Below are positions 15,916 to 25,192 of a stretch of 64,000 nucleotides of DNA, in pieces. The position numbers were made by a program, and so were the translations under genes. Position 1 is the stretch's first letter; the number at the start of each line of letters is the position of its first letter. The stretch covers positions 1-64,000 of the forward strand of contig JAOXRT010000204.1 in the NCBI GenBank assembly GCA_025800365.1, given 5' to 3'. The DNA is from Cellvibrionaceae bacterium. GTDB taxonomy: Bacteria; Pseudomonadota; Gammaproteobacteria; Pseudomonadales; Cellvibrionaceae. Under the pieces are notes generated by a model. It did not search any database, had not been told where the DNA came from, and saw only the letters and a program-made list of their open reading frames with translations.

Positions 15916-17580
15916 TTATGCCGACTGCCAATGCACCTGCTGCGCACCATTGCTTTCAACAGCCTGCTCAACCCATTTACGATATTCAGCGTCAATATCA
16001 TTACGCTTCATCTTCATAGTTGGTGTTAAGAGCTCATTTTCGATAGTCCATTCTTCAGCTACGATAAATACATTATTAATGCATTCATGTGGCGGGAGTC
16101 CAGCATTAATTGCTGCTAGCTCTTCGGCAATTGTTGCTTCCAATGCAGCCCTATCAGAGCCATCGACACCTTCTGCCAAGCCAGCCAATAAAACCGGCTG
16201 ATCCATGCCGTGGCCGATGATGCACATTTGACCAAAAACCTTGGTATTGCCAAAACGTGTCTCTAAGGTAGTTGGTTTAACAAATTTGCCCTTCGAGGTT
16301 TTGAACACTTCGCTTAAGCGGCCAGTTACATAAAGATTACCATTGTCATCAAGATAGCCGGTATCACCTGTGTGGTAATAACCATCGCGCAATACTTCAG
16401 CAGTTTTTTCTGGCTCTAAATAGTAGCCAGCCATTAACGCGCCACTCTTAAATAGGATCTCGTTGCCTTCCCCAATTTTCACTTCGTTATCAGAGTAAGG
16501 TTTGCCAACCGAGCCTGGAATTGGCGTATCACGGCAAATACAGCCGTAAATAAAGTTCTCTGTCATTCCGTAGCCATCCATCAATGGCAAACCGAGATTT
16601 ACATACCACTCTTGCAAATCAACCGGTGTTGGCGCAGAGCCCGTGATGCACTTACGCGCTTGGTCAAGACCTAATCCTGCGATCACCTTACGCTTAAGGA
16701 TGCCGCCCAAAATTGGAATATTGAATAGAATTTTTTGTTTAGCCGGTGACATTTTTGTATCGACACCTTCTTTAAACTTCTTCCATAAACGAGGAACGGA
16801 AAAGAAGATGGTTGGCTTAACGCGATTTAAATCACGCACAAAGGTTTCTAAGCCCTCACCAAAATGAACAACGGCACCACTGTAGATACTCACCATGCTG
16901 ACAATAATACGTTCAGCCGCATGGGAAAGCGGCAAATAAGAGAAGAAGCGATCTTCCGTACCGTATTTTTCTTCTGCCATCATACGGGGCACAGTAAAGG
17001 CTACCGAAGCATAAGTGTGCATCACGCCTTTTGGATTACCCGTGGTACCGGAGGTGTACATAATGGTAAATAATTTATCCAGTCCGAACTCAGGGTTTTC
17101 AGCTAAAGGCTCACAGTCTTCAAAGATTTTCGCGGTAGTATCATCGGCGGCCAAACCATTACCCCAAATACCGATACGGCGAACACCCTCCGGTATTGAG
17201 CCATCTAAAGCTCCTGGATTGTCAGTAGCCCCCATAAAAATCGCTTTGGTTTCACTATGCTCCATGCAATAGCGCATCGAGCTTTCTGGTTGACCGGGAT
17301 ACAGCGGAACGCTGACCAAGCCCGCCAACATTATCCCCATATCCACCATTAACCATTCCGCGCAGTTTTTAGCGTGGATAGCGACACGATCGCCATCTTC
17401 ATAGCCTTGCTGCTTTAAGTAGCTGGCGATTTTACGGGCCTGCTGGCCAAACTCTTTCCAGCTATAGTCCACCCATTCGCCATTTACCGACTGTCGCAAA
17501 TACAGTTGATCCGGGGAGTTACTCTCTCGCTTATAGAGTTGTTGCAGGGGTGTGGTCTCTTCAAACATCGCGCTGGTCAT
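15916..17580 (-). CDS. Long-chain acyl-CoA synthetase (AMP-forming ligase)
   Basis: Activates fatty acids to acyl-CoA through an acyl-adenylate, feeding beta-oxidation or lipid synthesis. The 554 residues show the AMP-binding P-loop YTSGTTGNPKGV (about 172-183), the YGMTEN motif, and the TGDTGYLD...TGRLSEVFKTSKGK region with the C-terminal catalytic lysine area. It resembles the eukaryote-like long-chain synthetases (COG1022) more than E. coli FadD, so I give no gene symbol. No signal peptide or membrane span. Its last 141 bases are duplicated at 11791-11931. Divergent from the AraC-type regulator at 17818, beyond which lies a beta-oxidation cluster. Joint control is plausible but not shown. 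Confidence 0.9.
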   Translation of the reverse strand: MTSAMFEETTPLQQLYKRESNSPDQLYLRQSVNGEWVDYSWKEFGQQARKIASYLKQQGYEDGDRVAIHAKNCAEWLMVDMGIMLAGLVSVPLYPGQPESSMRYCMEHSETKAIFMGATDNPGALDGSIPEGVRRIGIWGNGLAADDTTAKIFEDCEPLAENPEFGLDKLFTIMYTSGTTGNPKGVMHTYASVAFTVPRMMAEEKYGTEDRFFSYLPLSHAAERIIVSMVSIYSGAVVHFGEGLETFVRDLNRVKPTIFFSVPRLWKKFKEGVDTKMSPAKQKILFNIPILGGILKRKVIAGLGLDQARKCITGSAPTPVDLQEWYVNLGLPLMDGYGMTENFIYGCICRDTPIPGSVGKPYSDNEVKIGEGNEILFKSGALMAGYYLEPEKTAEVLRDGYYHTGDTGYLDDNGNLYVTGRLSEVFKTSKGKFVKPTTLETRFGNTKVFGQMCIIGHGMDQPVLLAGLAEGVDGSDRAALEATIAEELAAINAGLPPHECINNVFIVAEEWTIENELLTPTMKMKRNDIDAEYRKWVEQAVESNGAQQVHWQSA

Positions 17581-17782
17581 GTGTCTGCCTTTTTATGTGA
17601 GCTTGATCTTATGTGCTATTAGATTATATTTTTAATGTTTATCTGTTATACAGCCAACGAGAAAGCAAAGCTGGCCTATTTTATTGCATTGAGCTTATGC
17701 AATTTTGCATGACGGCCCAATGACGATTACTGACAATAAAATTGATACCCTTAAGACTTTTGTACATCGGCATTGATCTGCC

Positions 17783-17811
17783 GTCAAATTCATCTGCGCC
17801 TGTGCTAATAT
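17783..17811 (+). promoter_or_regulatory. Candidate promoter giving a leaderless AraC-type mRNA
   Basis: GTCAAA (17783-17788) is separated by 17 bases from TGCTAATAT, an extended -10 element with TAATAT at 17806-17811. The expected transcription start falls at about 17818, exactly the ATG of the regulator gene. No Shine-Dalgarno sequence precedes that ATG. Confidence 0.5.
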
Positions 17812-17817
17812 ACCCCC

Positions 17818-18825
17818 ATGAAAACAAAACCCGGCATTCCACTAGATTTATTACAGTCAATGCTCAACGGCCCGCGCCAACAGGGTATCGATATTGACCA
17901 AATCATGAAGGATTTGGATATCGACCTTAGCGCCCTGCCGGATAATAGCACTCAGCTACCAAATGATGAGTTTGGCAAGTTAATCAAAGCGACTTGGGCA
18001 GCAATGGACGATGAATCGGCCGGTTTTCTGTCTACCCCCTTACGCCAGGGCTACTTCTCGCTACAGTGCCATTCAACCATTACTTGTCCAAATCTGCGAC
18101 GGGTACTGTTGCGAAGCATTCGCCACGCTCGAGTGTGTCATGATGAAATGGGCTTTGCCTTAGGGGAACAAGGCGAAGAAGCCACCCTGAGCTTTATGTA
18201 CGACAACCCACATAAGCTCGACCCAGTATGGTTTATTGTCTCCATGATGATTATCTGGATTCGCTGGACCAGCTGGATGATTGACCGCCCAATCCTCCTT
18301 GAGCGCATAAATTTTACCTTCCCTGCGCCCAGTTATGCCGACGAGTTTCAGGATCTATTTGCCTGTCGCAGCTACTTTAATCAATCCGAGAATAGCGTTG
18401 TGTTCAGTCGACGCTTTTTAGAACGCCCAGTAGCCCAAGACCCGCAAACCCTCAGTGAATTCTTAGCCAATGCACCAGAGTGCCTACTCACGCGCTATAA
18501 GAGCGACAATAGCTTAACCGCCCGTATCCGCGGCATGCTGCAGTCCAGCGATTGCGTCGAGAATTTACCCTTTGAGGTAGTTGCCGACCGACTGCATATG
18601 ACCACTCAAACCTTGCGCAGGCGCCTAAAGGAAGAAGGCAATGCCTATCAAGAAATCAAGGATGCTGTGCGCCGCGATACCGCCACCTATCACTTGGCGC
18701 GATTAAACACACCTATTAATGATATTGCCGCCATTATGGGCTTTTCTGAGCCCAGCGCTTTTAACCGCGCCTTTAAAAAATGGACCGGTATGACTCCCGG
18801 CGCTTATCGCGAGACTTGCCGCTAA
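17818..18825 (+). CDS. AraC family transcriptional regulator
   Basis: DNA-binding regulator of 335 residues. The N-terminal 200 or so residues resemble the arabinose-binding-like domain of the OruR/ArgR-type AraC subgroup, and the C-terminal ~100 residues hold the double helix-turn-helix (MTTQTLRRRLKEEG, then INDIAAIMGFSEPSAFNRAF and a TPGAYR end). This subgroup is frequent next to fatty-acid or hydrocarbon catabolism genes. Here it lies between the divergent acyl-CoA synthetase and the co-oriented thiolase/FadB set, so an acyl compound as effector is a reasonable inference. The ATG lacks a ribosome binding site and appears to coincide with the transcription start, suggesting leaderless translation. 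Confidence 0.88.
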   Translation: MKTKPGIPLDLLQSMLNGPRQQGIDIDQIMKDLDIDLSALPDNSTQLPNDEFGKLIKATWAAMDDESAGFLSTPLRQGYFSLQCHSTITCPNLRRVLLRSIRHARVCHDEMGFALGEQGEEATLSFMYDNPHKLDPVWFIVSMMIIWIRWTSWMIDRPILLERINFTFPAPSYADEFQDLFACRSYFNQSENSVVFSRRFLERPVAQDPQTLSEFLANAPECLLTRYKSDNSLTARIRGMLQSSDCVENLPFEVVADRLHMTTQTLRRRLKEEGNAYQEIKDAVRRDTATYHLARLNTPINDIAAIMGFSEPSAFNRAFKKWTGMTPGAYRETCR

Positions 18826-19057
18826 CATCAGCGGCAACGCATATTCAAAGCCGAGCAAGCGCTCACCTATAGTTTGGCCTTATGGCCCTATGCCAATCAC
18901 CATCCGCTGACATTTTCTCCCACTCGCTTGAAAACTTTGGTCATTGTTCTGCGCCGTGTATGACCTAAGCTGTATAGCACACCGATGTTAATAGCCTCTG
19001 CTCTCCAGCAGAGCTTCGCATCTCAATCTATTTAGAACAGCAAAAAGAGATAAGCTC

Positions 19058-20266
19058 ATGAGCAATGAAGCCTTTATTTTTGATGCCATTCGCACCCCGC
19101 GTGGACGCGGCAAGGCGAGCGGCAGCCTACATGAAGTAAAACCTGTATCCCTATTGGTACAACTGTTAAACGCCCTACAAGAGCGCAATGGCTTTGACAG
19201 CAAAGATGTAGACGACATTGTAATGGGCTGTGTTTCTGCTGTCGGCGATCAAGGCTCTGATATCGCCAAAACTGCCGCTCTGGCTGCTGGCTGGGATGAC
19301 GATGTTGCCGGTGTTACCCTAAACCGTTTCTGCGCCTCTGGTCTAGAAGCTGTCAATATGGCCGCCCAAAAAGTGCGTTCTGGTTTTGAGCAGCTAGTCG
19401 TTGCCGGTGGTGTTGAATCTATGTCTCGCGTACCTATGGGTAGCGATGGAGGTGCCTGGGCTTGCGATCCAGAAACCAATATGTTCACAGGCTTTATGCC
19501 ACAAGGTATTGGCGCCGACCTTATCGCCACTATCGACGGCTACAGCCGTACTGATGTAGATGCGTTTGCAGCTGAATCTCACAAAAAAGCGGCCGCCGCA
19601 TGGGAGCGTGGTGCTTTTGATAAATCCATCATTCCAGTAAAAGATCAAAACGGCTTAACCATTTTAGATCGTGATGAATTTATTCGCCCTGAAACTACCG
19701 TAGAAACACTGGCTGGCTTGAATCCATCTTTCGCCGGTATCGGTGAAATGGGCTTCGACGGCGTGGCACGTGAAAAGTACCACGACATCGAGCAGATCAA
19801 CCACGTACATGGCCCTGGTAACTCATCGGGTATCGTAGATGGCGCTGCTGCCATGTTAATCGGTAGCCAAGAAATGGCTGATAAGTACAACTTAAAGCCG
19901 CGCGCTAAGATTACTGCTACTGCGGTTGTAGGTACCGACCCAACCATCATGCTAACAGGCCCTGGCCCAGCGGCTAAGAAAGCACTGAAGATTGCCGGTC
20001 TAGAAGCAAAAGACTTAGACCTAGTAGAAATTAATGAAGCCTTTGCATCAGTTGCACTACGCCTGATCAAAGATTTAGATCTAGATGAAAGCATCGTCAA
20101 CGTAAACGGCGGCTCTATCGCAATGGGTCACCCACTGGGTGCCACTGGCGCCATGATTTTGGGTACCTTGCTGGATGAGCTTGAAGCTCGTGATTTGAAA
20201 CGCGGCCTAGCTTGCCTATGTGTAGGCGGCGGCATGGGTATCGCCACCATCATCGAGCGTGTGTAA
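19058..20266 (+). CDS. Acetyl-CoA C-acyltransferase (thiolase)
   Basis: Thiolytic cleavage of 3-ketoacyl-CoA to acetyl-CoA and a shortened acyl-CoA, the last step of beta-oxidation. The 402 residues have the nucleophilic Cys92 in [10 protein letters not shown], the catalytic His in GHPLGATGA (about residue 358) and the proton-relay Cys388 before [17 protein letters not shown] precedes the ATG. It is followed after 67 bases by the FadB-like gene, with which it likely forms the two halves of a trifunctional complex. Whether it prefers long or short chains (FadA/FadI versus AtoB type) cannot be settled by eye. Confidence 0.93.
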   Translation: MSNEAFIFDAIRTPRGRGKASGSLHEVKPVSLLVQLLNALQERNGFDSKDVDDIVMGCVSAVGDQGSDIAKTAALAAGWDDDVAGVTLNRFCASGLEAVNMAAQKVRSGFEQLVVAGGVESMSRVPMGSDGGAWACDPETNMFTGFMPQGIGADLIATIDGYSRTDVDAFAAESHKKAAAAWERGAFDKSIIPVKDQNGLTILDRDEFIRPETTVETLAGLNPSFAGIGEMGFDGVAREKYHDIEQINHVHGPGNSSGIVDGAAAMLIGSQEMADKYNLKPRAKITATAVVGTDPTIMLTGPGPAAKKALKIAGLEAKDLDLVEINEAFASVALRLIKDLDLDESIVNVNGGSIAMGHPLGATGAMILGTLLDELEARDLKRGLACLCVGGGMGIATIIERV

Positions 20267-20333
20267 ACACGACTGTGTAAACACTCATCCAGATTAATTA
20301 GCTGTAGCAACAGACAGCCAAGAGAGAAAAATT

Positions 20334-22472
20334 ATGAGCTCAGTACAATTTGAAAAAGACAGTGACAATATTGTCCACATGATTTTGGATCGCAAGGATG
20401 GTTCGGCCAATGTAATGGATGCCGCCTTCCAAGCCGATTTTTTTGAATTCATAAAGCAGCTAGAAGCTGAAGAAAGTTGGGACGGTGTTATCGTTCGCTC
20501 GAAAAAGAAAACCTTTTTCGCCGGTGGTGACCTAACCGCACTAATCCAAGTGCAGCCTAGCGATGCCCAGCAATTCTTTGATGAAGTTGAAGCCCTAAAA
20601 AAAGCTATGCGCAAACTGGAAACTATGGGCAAACCTGTAGTGGCCTGTATTAATGGCGCAGCCTTAGGCGGCGGATGGGAAATCGCCCTTTCTTGTCACC
20701 ATCGTATCGCACTATCGAAAGGCGTAATGCTAGGCCTGCCTGAAGTAACTCTAGGCCTACTACCTGGCGGCGGCGGTGTAATCCGTATGACTCGCCTACT
20801 AGGCTTGCAAGGCGCCATGCCTTATTTGCTTGAAGGCAAGCAGTTCAAACCAGAAAAAGGCCAAGAGTTGGGCTTGATTCACGACATCGTGGATACTCCA
20901 GAAGAAATGCTGGAAAAAGCCAAGGCCTTTATTAAAGCGAATCCAGAGTGCACCCAGCCTTACGACGTTAAAGGCTACAAGGTACCTGGCGGCAAGCCAA
21001 GCAGCCCTGCACTGGCGCAAATGCTACCGATAGCACCGGCTATGCTACGCAATCAAACCAAAGGTGTTTTGCCAGCTCCAGAAGCTATCATGTGCACCAT
21101 GGTTGAAGGTCTGCAGGTAGACTTTGATACCGCAACTCGCATCGAGACTCGCTACTTCACCACCTTGACCACCGGCCAGATCAGTAAAAATATGATCGGC
21201 ACTTTCTGGTTCCAGCTTAATGAAATTAAAGCCGGCCGCGGTCGCCCTGATGGCTTCGAGCAAAAACCTGTTAAGAAAGTGGGCATCCTAGGCGCTGGCA
21301 TGATGGGCGCAGGTATTGCTTACTCTTCTGCCATCAAAGGCATTGAAGTTGTGCTAAAAGACGTTAGCCAGGAGAACGCTGAAAAAGGTAAGGCCTACTC
21401 AGAGACTCTGCTTAACAAAAAAGTTAAGCGCGGCCGCATGAGCGAAGAAAAGCGTGATGGCATCCTTGCATTGATCAAAGCAACAGCTAACGCCGAAGAC
21501 CTTCAGGGCTGCGATTTAATTATTGAAGCCGTATTTGAAGAGCGCGGCCTAAAAGCGACGGTAACTAAAGAAGCCGAAGCACAAATCGCTAGCGATGCCG
21601 TATTTGCGTCTAACACTTCTACCTTGCCAATTACTGGATTGGCAGAAGCCTCAGAGCGTCCAGATCAATTTATTGGCCTACACTTCTTCTCACCAGTAGA
21701 TAAAATGCCTTTGGTTGAAATTATCTGCGGCGAAAAAACTAACGATGAAACTCTGGCGCGTGCTTACGATTATGTACAGCAAATTGCCAAAACGCCTATC
21801 GTTGTTAATGATAGCCGCGGCTTCTTCACCTCTCGCGTATTTGGTACCTTCACCCAAGAAGGTATTGCTATGGTGGGTGAAGGTGTTAGCCCGGTATCTG
21901 TTGAAAATGCCGCATTTCTATCCGGCTACCCAGTTGGTCCATTGGCGGTAATGGATGAGGTTACCCTGACCCTTTCAGCGAAAGTTCGCAAGCAAACCAT
22001 TGCCGATATGGAAGCTGCTGGTGAGAGCTACACCGCCCACCCAGCCGATGCCACATCTGATGCAATGCTAGAGCAAGATCGTGCGGGTAAATCTACCGGT
22101 GGTGGTTTCTACGATTACCCAGAGAATGGCAAGAAAAAGCTGTGGTCTGGCCTAGATCAGTTCTACAAAGCTGATGCGCAGATTCCACTGCAAGACATCA
22201 AGGATCGCATGCTCTATATCGAAGCTGTAGAAACCGCTCGCTGCTACGAAGAGAAGGTTCTAACCAGTGTACGCGATGCTAATATTGGTTCAATTATGGG
22301 TATTGGCTATCCAGTTTGGACAGGCGGCGTTTTACAGTTTATCAACCAAACCGGTTTGAAAAACTTTGTGACTCGTGCCCAAGAGCTAGCTGATAAATAT
22401 GGTGATCGCTTTACTCCACCAGCCTACTTGGTAGACATGGCTGAAAAAGGTGAAGTTTTCCAAGACAGCTAA
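20334..22472 (+). CDS. Bifunctional enoyl-CoA hydratase / 3-hydroxyacyl-CoA dehydrogenase (FadB/FadJ-like)
   Basis: Catalyses hydration of 2-enoyl-CoA and NAD-dependent oxidation of 3-hydroxyacyl-CoA. The 712 residues carry an N-terminal crotonase domain: FFAGGDL oxyanion-hole region, GAALGGGWE with the first catalytic Glu, and GLPEVTLGLLPGGGG with the second. From about residue 312 there is a Rossmann motif, GILGAGMMGAGIA, then the HAD catalytic region HFFSPVDKMPLVEII, and a duplicated C-terminal HAD domain. Length agrees with FadB/FadJ (about 714-729). Same strand and close spacing as the thiolase; a hairpin follows at 22499. Confidence 0.93.
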   Translation: MSSVQFEKDSDNIVHMILDRKDGSANVMDAAFQADFFEFIKQLEAEESWDGVIVRSKKKTFFAGGDLTALIQVQPSDAQQFFDEVEALKKAMRKLETMGKPVVACINGAALGGGWEIALSCHHRIALSKGVMLGLPEVTLGLLPGGGGVIRMTRLLGLQGAMPYLLEGKQFKPEKGQELGLIHDIVDTPEEMLEKAKAFIKANPECTQPYDVKGYKVPGGKPSSPALAQMLPIAPAMLRNQTKGVLPAPEAIMCTMVEGLQVDFDTATRIETRYFTTLTTGQISKNMIGTFWFQLNEIKAGRGRPDGFEQKPVKKVGILGAGMMGAGIAYSSAIKGIEVVLKDVSQENAEKGKAYSETLLNKKVKRGRMSEEKRDGILALIKATANAEDLQGCDLIIEAVFEERGLKATVTKEAEAQIASDAVFASNTSTLPITGLAEASERPDQFIGLHFFSPVDKMPLVEIICGEKTNDETLARAYDYVQQIAKTPIVVNDSRGFFTSRVFGTFTQEGIAMVGEGVSPVSVENAAFLSGYPVGPLAVMDEVTLTLSAKVRKQTIADMEAAGESYTAHPADATSDAMLEQDRAGKSTGGGFYDYPENGKKKLWSGLDQFYKADAQIPLQDIKDRMLYIEAVETARCYEEKVLTSVRDANIGSIMGIGYPVWTGGVLQFINQTGLKNFVTRAQELADKYGDRFTPPAYLVDMAEKGEVFQDS

Positions 22473-22498
22473 ACGCGCTTGCCTATCCCGCAAGCCTA

Positions 22499-22530
22499 AA
22501 TAGCCCGACTCTGTCGGGCTATTACTATTG
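22499..22530 (+). terminator. Hairpin after the thiolase-hydratase pair
   Basis: A perfect 11-base-pair stem AATAGCCCGAC / GTCGGGCTATT with a 3-base loop, followed by a weak ACTATTG tail. It could attenuate transcription into the acyl-CoA dehydrogenase gene that starts at 22581. Confidence 0.65.
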
Positions 22531-22580
22531 AAAGGCTTTTCAATAGTTCATCACCCCTATTTAAGATTTGAGAAAGAATT

Positions 22581-23723
22581 ATGATCCCAAGAACAGTCTA
22601 TGAAGCGGAGCACGAGCTGTTTCGCGAAAGTGTCCGTAAGTTTTTAGAAGTTGAAGCCGCACCCTATCACGCCCAGTGGGAAAAAGACGGTCAGGTCGAT
22701 CGCGCCCTTTGGAATAAGGCTGGCGAGCAAGGCTTTCTTGCTCCCACTGTGCCGGAAGAATACGGCGGCGTAGGCGTAGATTTTCGTTATAACGCCATTG
22801 TGGATGAAGAAGTTTCTCGCGCAGGTCTTTCTGGCATTGGCTGGGGCTTACACTCTGATATCGGCGTGCCTTACATTTTGAATTACGGCAGCGAAGAACT
22901 TAAGCAGAAATACATGCCTAAGTTTGTCAGCGGGGAAATGGTTACCGCCATCGCTATGACTGAGCCTGGTGCTGGTTCTGACTTACAGGGTGTAAAAACC
23001 TCGGCCGTACTCGATGGCGATGAGTGGGTCATTAACGGCTCTAAAACCTTTATCACCAACGGTCAGCACGCTGACGTTGTGATCGTCGTTGCCAAAACCG
23101 ATCCAGATGCTGGCGCCAAAGGCACCAGCTTAATTTTGGTTGAAGCTGGCACGCCAGGTTTTGAAAAGGGCACTAACCTTGAAAAAATCGGCATGAAAGC
23201 TCAGGATACCTCCGAGCTATTCTTCCAAGATGTGCGCGTACCAAAGGGTAACCTGTTAGGTGAAGAAGGCATGGGCTTTATCTACCTGATGCAAGAGCTA
23301 CCGCAAGAACGCTTATCTGTAGGTGTTAACGCCATCGCCAGCGCTCGCTCTATCCTAGATCAAACTGTTGAATACGTGAAAGAGCGAAAGGCTTTTGGCC
23401 GCTCTGTAGCTACCTTCCAAAACACTCAATTTAAACTGGCCGAGCTTGATACCGAAATTACATCGGCTCAGGTTTTTGTTGACCGCTGCTTAGAGCTTCA
23501 CGTAGAAGGCAAGCTGGATGTACCAACAGCTGCAAAGCTAAAACTACTTAGCACCGATTTGCAGTGCAAGGTTATCGATGAGTGTTTACAGTTGCATGGT
23601 GGCTATGGCTATATGTGGGAATATCCAGTTGCCCGTGCCTATGCCGATGCACGAATACAAAAAATCTATGCCGGTACCAATGAGATTATGAAGTTAATCA
23701 TTGGTCGTACCCTACTCGACTAA
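22581..23723 (+). CDS. Acyl-CoA dehydrogenase
   Basis: FAD enzyme that introduces the 2,3-double bond into acyl-CoA, the first oxidation step of beta-oxidation; 380 residues, a standard length. Visible motifs: the flavin/substrate loop MTEPGAGSDLQG (about 131-142), WVINGSKTFITNG, KAFGRSVA, and the C-terminal HGGYGY and IYAGTNEIMK segments. The N-terminus starts directly with dehydrogenase sequence, so it is cytoplasmic with no signal. GAGAAAG lies before the ATG. It is separated from the FadB-like gene by a terminator-like hairpin, so it may be partly independent, but direction and function fit one catabolic locus. Confidence 0.93.
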   Translation: MIPRTVYEAEHELFRESVRKFLEVEAAPYHAQWEKDGQVDRALWNKAGEQGFLAPTVPEEYGGVGVDFRYNAIVDEEVSRAGLSGIGWGLHSDIGVPYILNYGSEELKQKYMPKFVSGEMVTAIAMTEPGAGSDLQGVKTSAVLDGDEWVINGSKTFITNGQHADVVIVVAKTDPDAGAKGTSLILVEAGTPGFEKGTNLEKIGMKAQDTSELFFQDVRVPKGNLLGEEGMGFIYLMQELPQERLSVGVNAIASARSILDQTVEYVKERKAFGRSVATFQNTQFKLAELDTEITSAQVFVDRCLELHVEGKLDVPTAAKLKLLSTDLQCKVIDECLQLHGGYGYMWEYPVARAYADARIQKIYAGTNEIMKLIIGRTLLD

Positions 23724-23837
23724 TTGAGTATATGGCATCACGGAAATGGTGCTGAATAATATAGCTATTTGTTTTCGGCTACCCATTGGGTAGCCGTTTA
23801 CATAAAGACAACCGTATTTTCGATTCAGGAGTTCTCC

Positions 23838-25019
23838 ATGAGCGGCCCATTAAGCGGATTAAAAATTCTAGATTTTTCAACCCTTTTGCCAGGACCTTAT
23901 GCGACCCAATTATTAGCCGATATGGGCGCCGAAGTTTTACGCATCGAGTCACCAACACGCCCAGACTTACTGCGCTTTGCGCCACCTATGGTCGGTGAAA
24001 TCTCTGCGGGCCATGGCAGTATCAATCGCAATAAACAGTGTATCGCTCTTGACTTGAAACAGCCTGAATCTACAGCCATCGTTAAAAAGCTGCTACAAGA
24101 ATACGATATTGTATTAGAGCAATTTCGCCCCGGTGTAATGCAGCGCCTTGGTTTAGATTATCAAACCCTAAGTGCTGAAAAGCCTGAGTTGATTTATTGC
24201 TCCATTACCGGCTATGGCCAAACCGGCCCCCTTAAAGACCGGGCGGGTCACGATATTAACTATTTAGCACTAGCAGGTCTTGCCAGCTATAGCGGCCGCA
24301 AAGACAGCGGGCCTATTTTATCCGGCACTCAAATTGCAGATATCGCCGGCGGCACTCACCATGCCGTAATGGGTATTCTGGCGGCCGTGATTGAGCGTCA
24401 CAGTAACGGCAAAGGCCAGCACATCGATATCAGCATGAGCGATGCTGCTCTTGCACTTAGCACTACGGCTGGTGCAGGCCATTTAGCAGGTGATAAGGCC
24501 CCAGAACTTTCTGGCACCATGCTAAACGGCGGTATTTTCTACGACTACTATGAAACCTCTGACGGCCGCCATATTTCTGTGGGCAGCTTAGAGCCGCAAT
24601 TCTGCAAGCAATTGTGTGAAGCCCTGGGCAAAGCAGATTGGTTTGAACGCGCAATGAACTACAGCCCTGATGTACAGGCTGAGCTAAAACAAGATTTGAT
24701 TGCGGCATTTAAGCAAAAGAGTTTTGCCGAATGGAGCGAAATCTTCGCAGCTTTAGATGCCTGTGTAGAGCCGGTGCTAGACCTTGGCGAAACCGAACAG
24801 CACCCACACTTCCAAGAGCGTGGTATGTATATCGAGATTCCTGCAGCCGATGGCCAGCAGCTGCGCCAGATTGCCAGCCCCATAAAATTCAGCGGTTCAC
24901 AAACCGAATACCGTAACGCCGGCCTACCGATTGGCGCCAATACCGAAGAAGTATTGCAGCAACTCGGTTATGACAGCGCCGCAATTGCGGCATTGCGAGA
25001 AGCAGGCGCTATCGCTTAG
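23838..25019 (+). CDS. CaiB/BaiF family enzyme, alpha-methylacyl-CoA racemase-like
   Basis: Class III CoA-transferase fold protein. The motif GHDINYLALAG, carrying the His-Asp pair typical of alpha-methylacyl-CoA racemases, favours epimerisation of 2-methyl-branched acyl-CoA over CoA transfer. The N-terminal FSTLLPGPYATQLLADMGA loop is also characteristic. I chose the ATG at 23838, preceded by AGGAG at a suitable distance (393 residues); an in-frame start at 23769 would add 23 residues unlike the family. Located 114 bases after the acyl-CoA dehydrogenase. Together they could allow breakdown of methyl-branched acids such as those from isoprenoids or sterol side chains, which is inference. Confidence 0.87.
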   Translation: MSGPLSGLKILDFSTLLPGPYATQLLADMGAEVLRIESPTRPDLLRFAPPMVGEISAGHGSINRNKQCIALDLKQPESTAIVKKLLQEYDIVLEQFRPGVMQRLGLDYQTLSAEKPELIYCSITGYGQTGPLKDRAGHDINYLALAGLASYSGRKDSGPILSGTQIADIAGGTHHAVMGILAAVIERHSNGKGQHIDISMSDAALALSTTAGAGHLAGDKAPELSGTMLNGGIFYDYYETSDGRHISVGSLEPQFCKQLCEALGKADWFERAMNYSPDVQAELKQDLIAAFKQKSFAEWSEIFAALDACVEPVLDLGETEQHPHFQERGMYIEIPAADGQQLRQIASPIKFSGSQTEYRNAGLPIGANTEEVLQQLGYDSAAIAALREAGAIA

Positions 25020-25036
25020 AGCCTTACAACTTAAAA

Positions 25037-25078
25037 GTCAGATAGCTAAGGCTTTAGCTGTCTGATTTCTTGTTTTTA
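25037..25078 (+). terminator. Rho-independent terminator of the beta-oxidation locus
   Basis: A 12-base stem TCAGATAGCTAA / TTAGCTGTCTGA with one mismatch or wobble, followed by TTTCTTGTTTTT. Lies 18 bases after the racemase-like stop codon. Confidence 0.8.
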
Positions 25079-25142
25079 GTGAAACCTTTGATATATCGCA
25101 TCAACTTCACTTCTCTGAAAAGCTAACTTTGCCCCTGTCCAC

Positions 25143-25174
25143 TAGATCAATAGTCCAGTAGATCAATAGTCCAT
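25143..25174. repeat. Two tandem 16-bp repeats upstream of the Crp/Fnr gene
   Basis: TAGATCAATAGTCCAG (25143-25158) is followed at once by TAGATCAATAGTCCAT. They end 18 bases before the regulator's GTG, so they lie in its promoter or leader and may be operator sites, possibly for autoregulation. Confidence 0.6.
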
Positions 25175-25192
25175 CAGCTAGAAGGCCCCAAG

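Larger units (their letters stand above)
11932..16056. repeat. Tandem duplication, copy B (rpiA stump - LRR gene - synthetase)
   Basis: Copy B begins with the rpiA stump and ends at about 16056 inside the intact acyl-CoA synthetase gene. It is about 4125 bases against about 4053 for copy A. The flanking gene parts align closely, while the LRR genes and intergenic hairpins have diverged widely. Confidence 0.85.

Noticed and set aside
23769..23837. Longer N-terminus of the racemase-like protein
   Set aside because: The AGGAG before 23838 and alignment to the family start favour the shorter form.
25089..25105. TTGAT...ATCAA palindrome as an FNR box
   Set aside because: The half-sites are separated by seven bases, not the four required by FNR/ANR; likely chance in AT-rich DNA.
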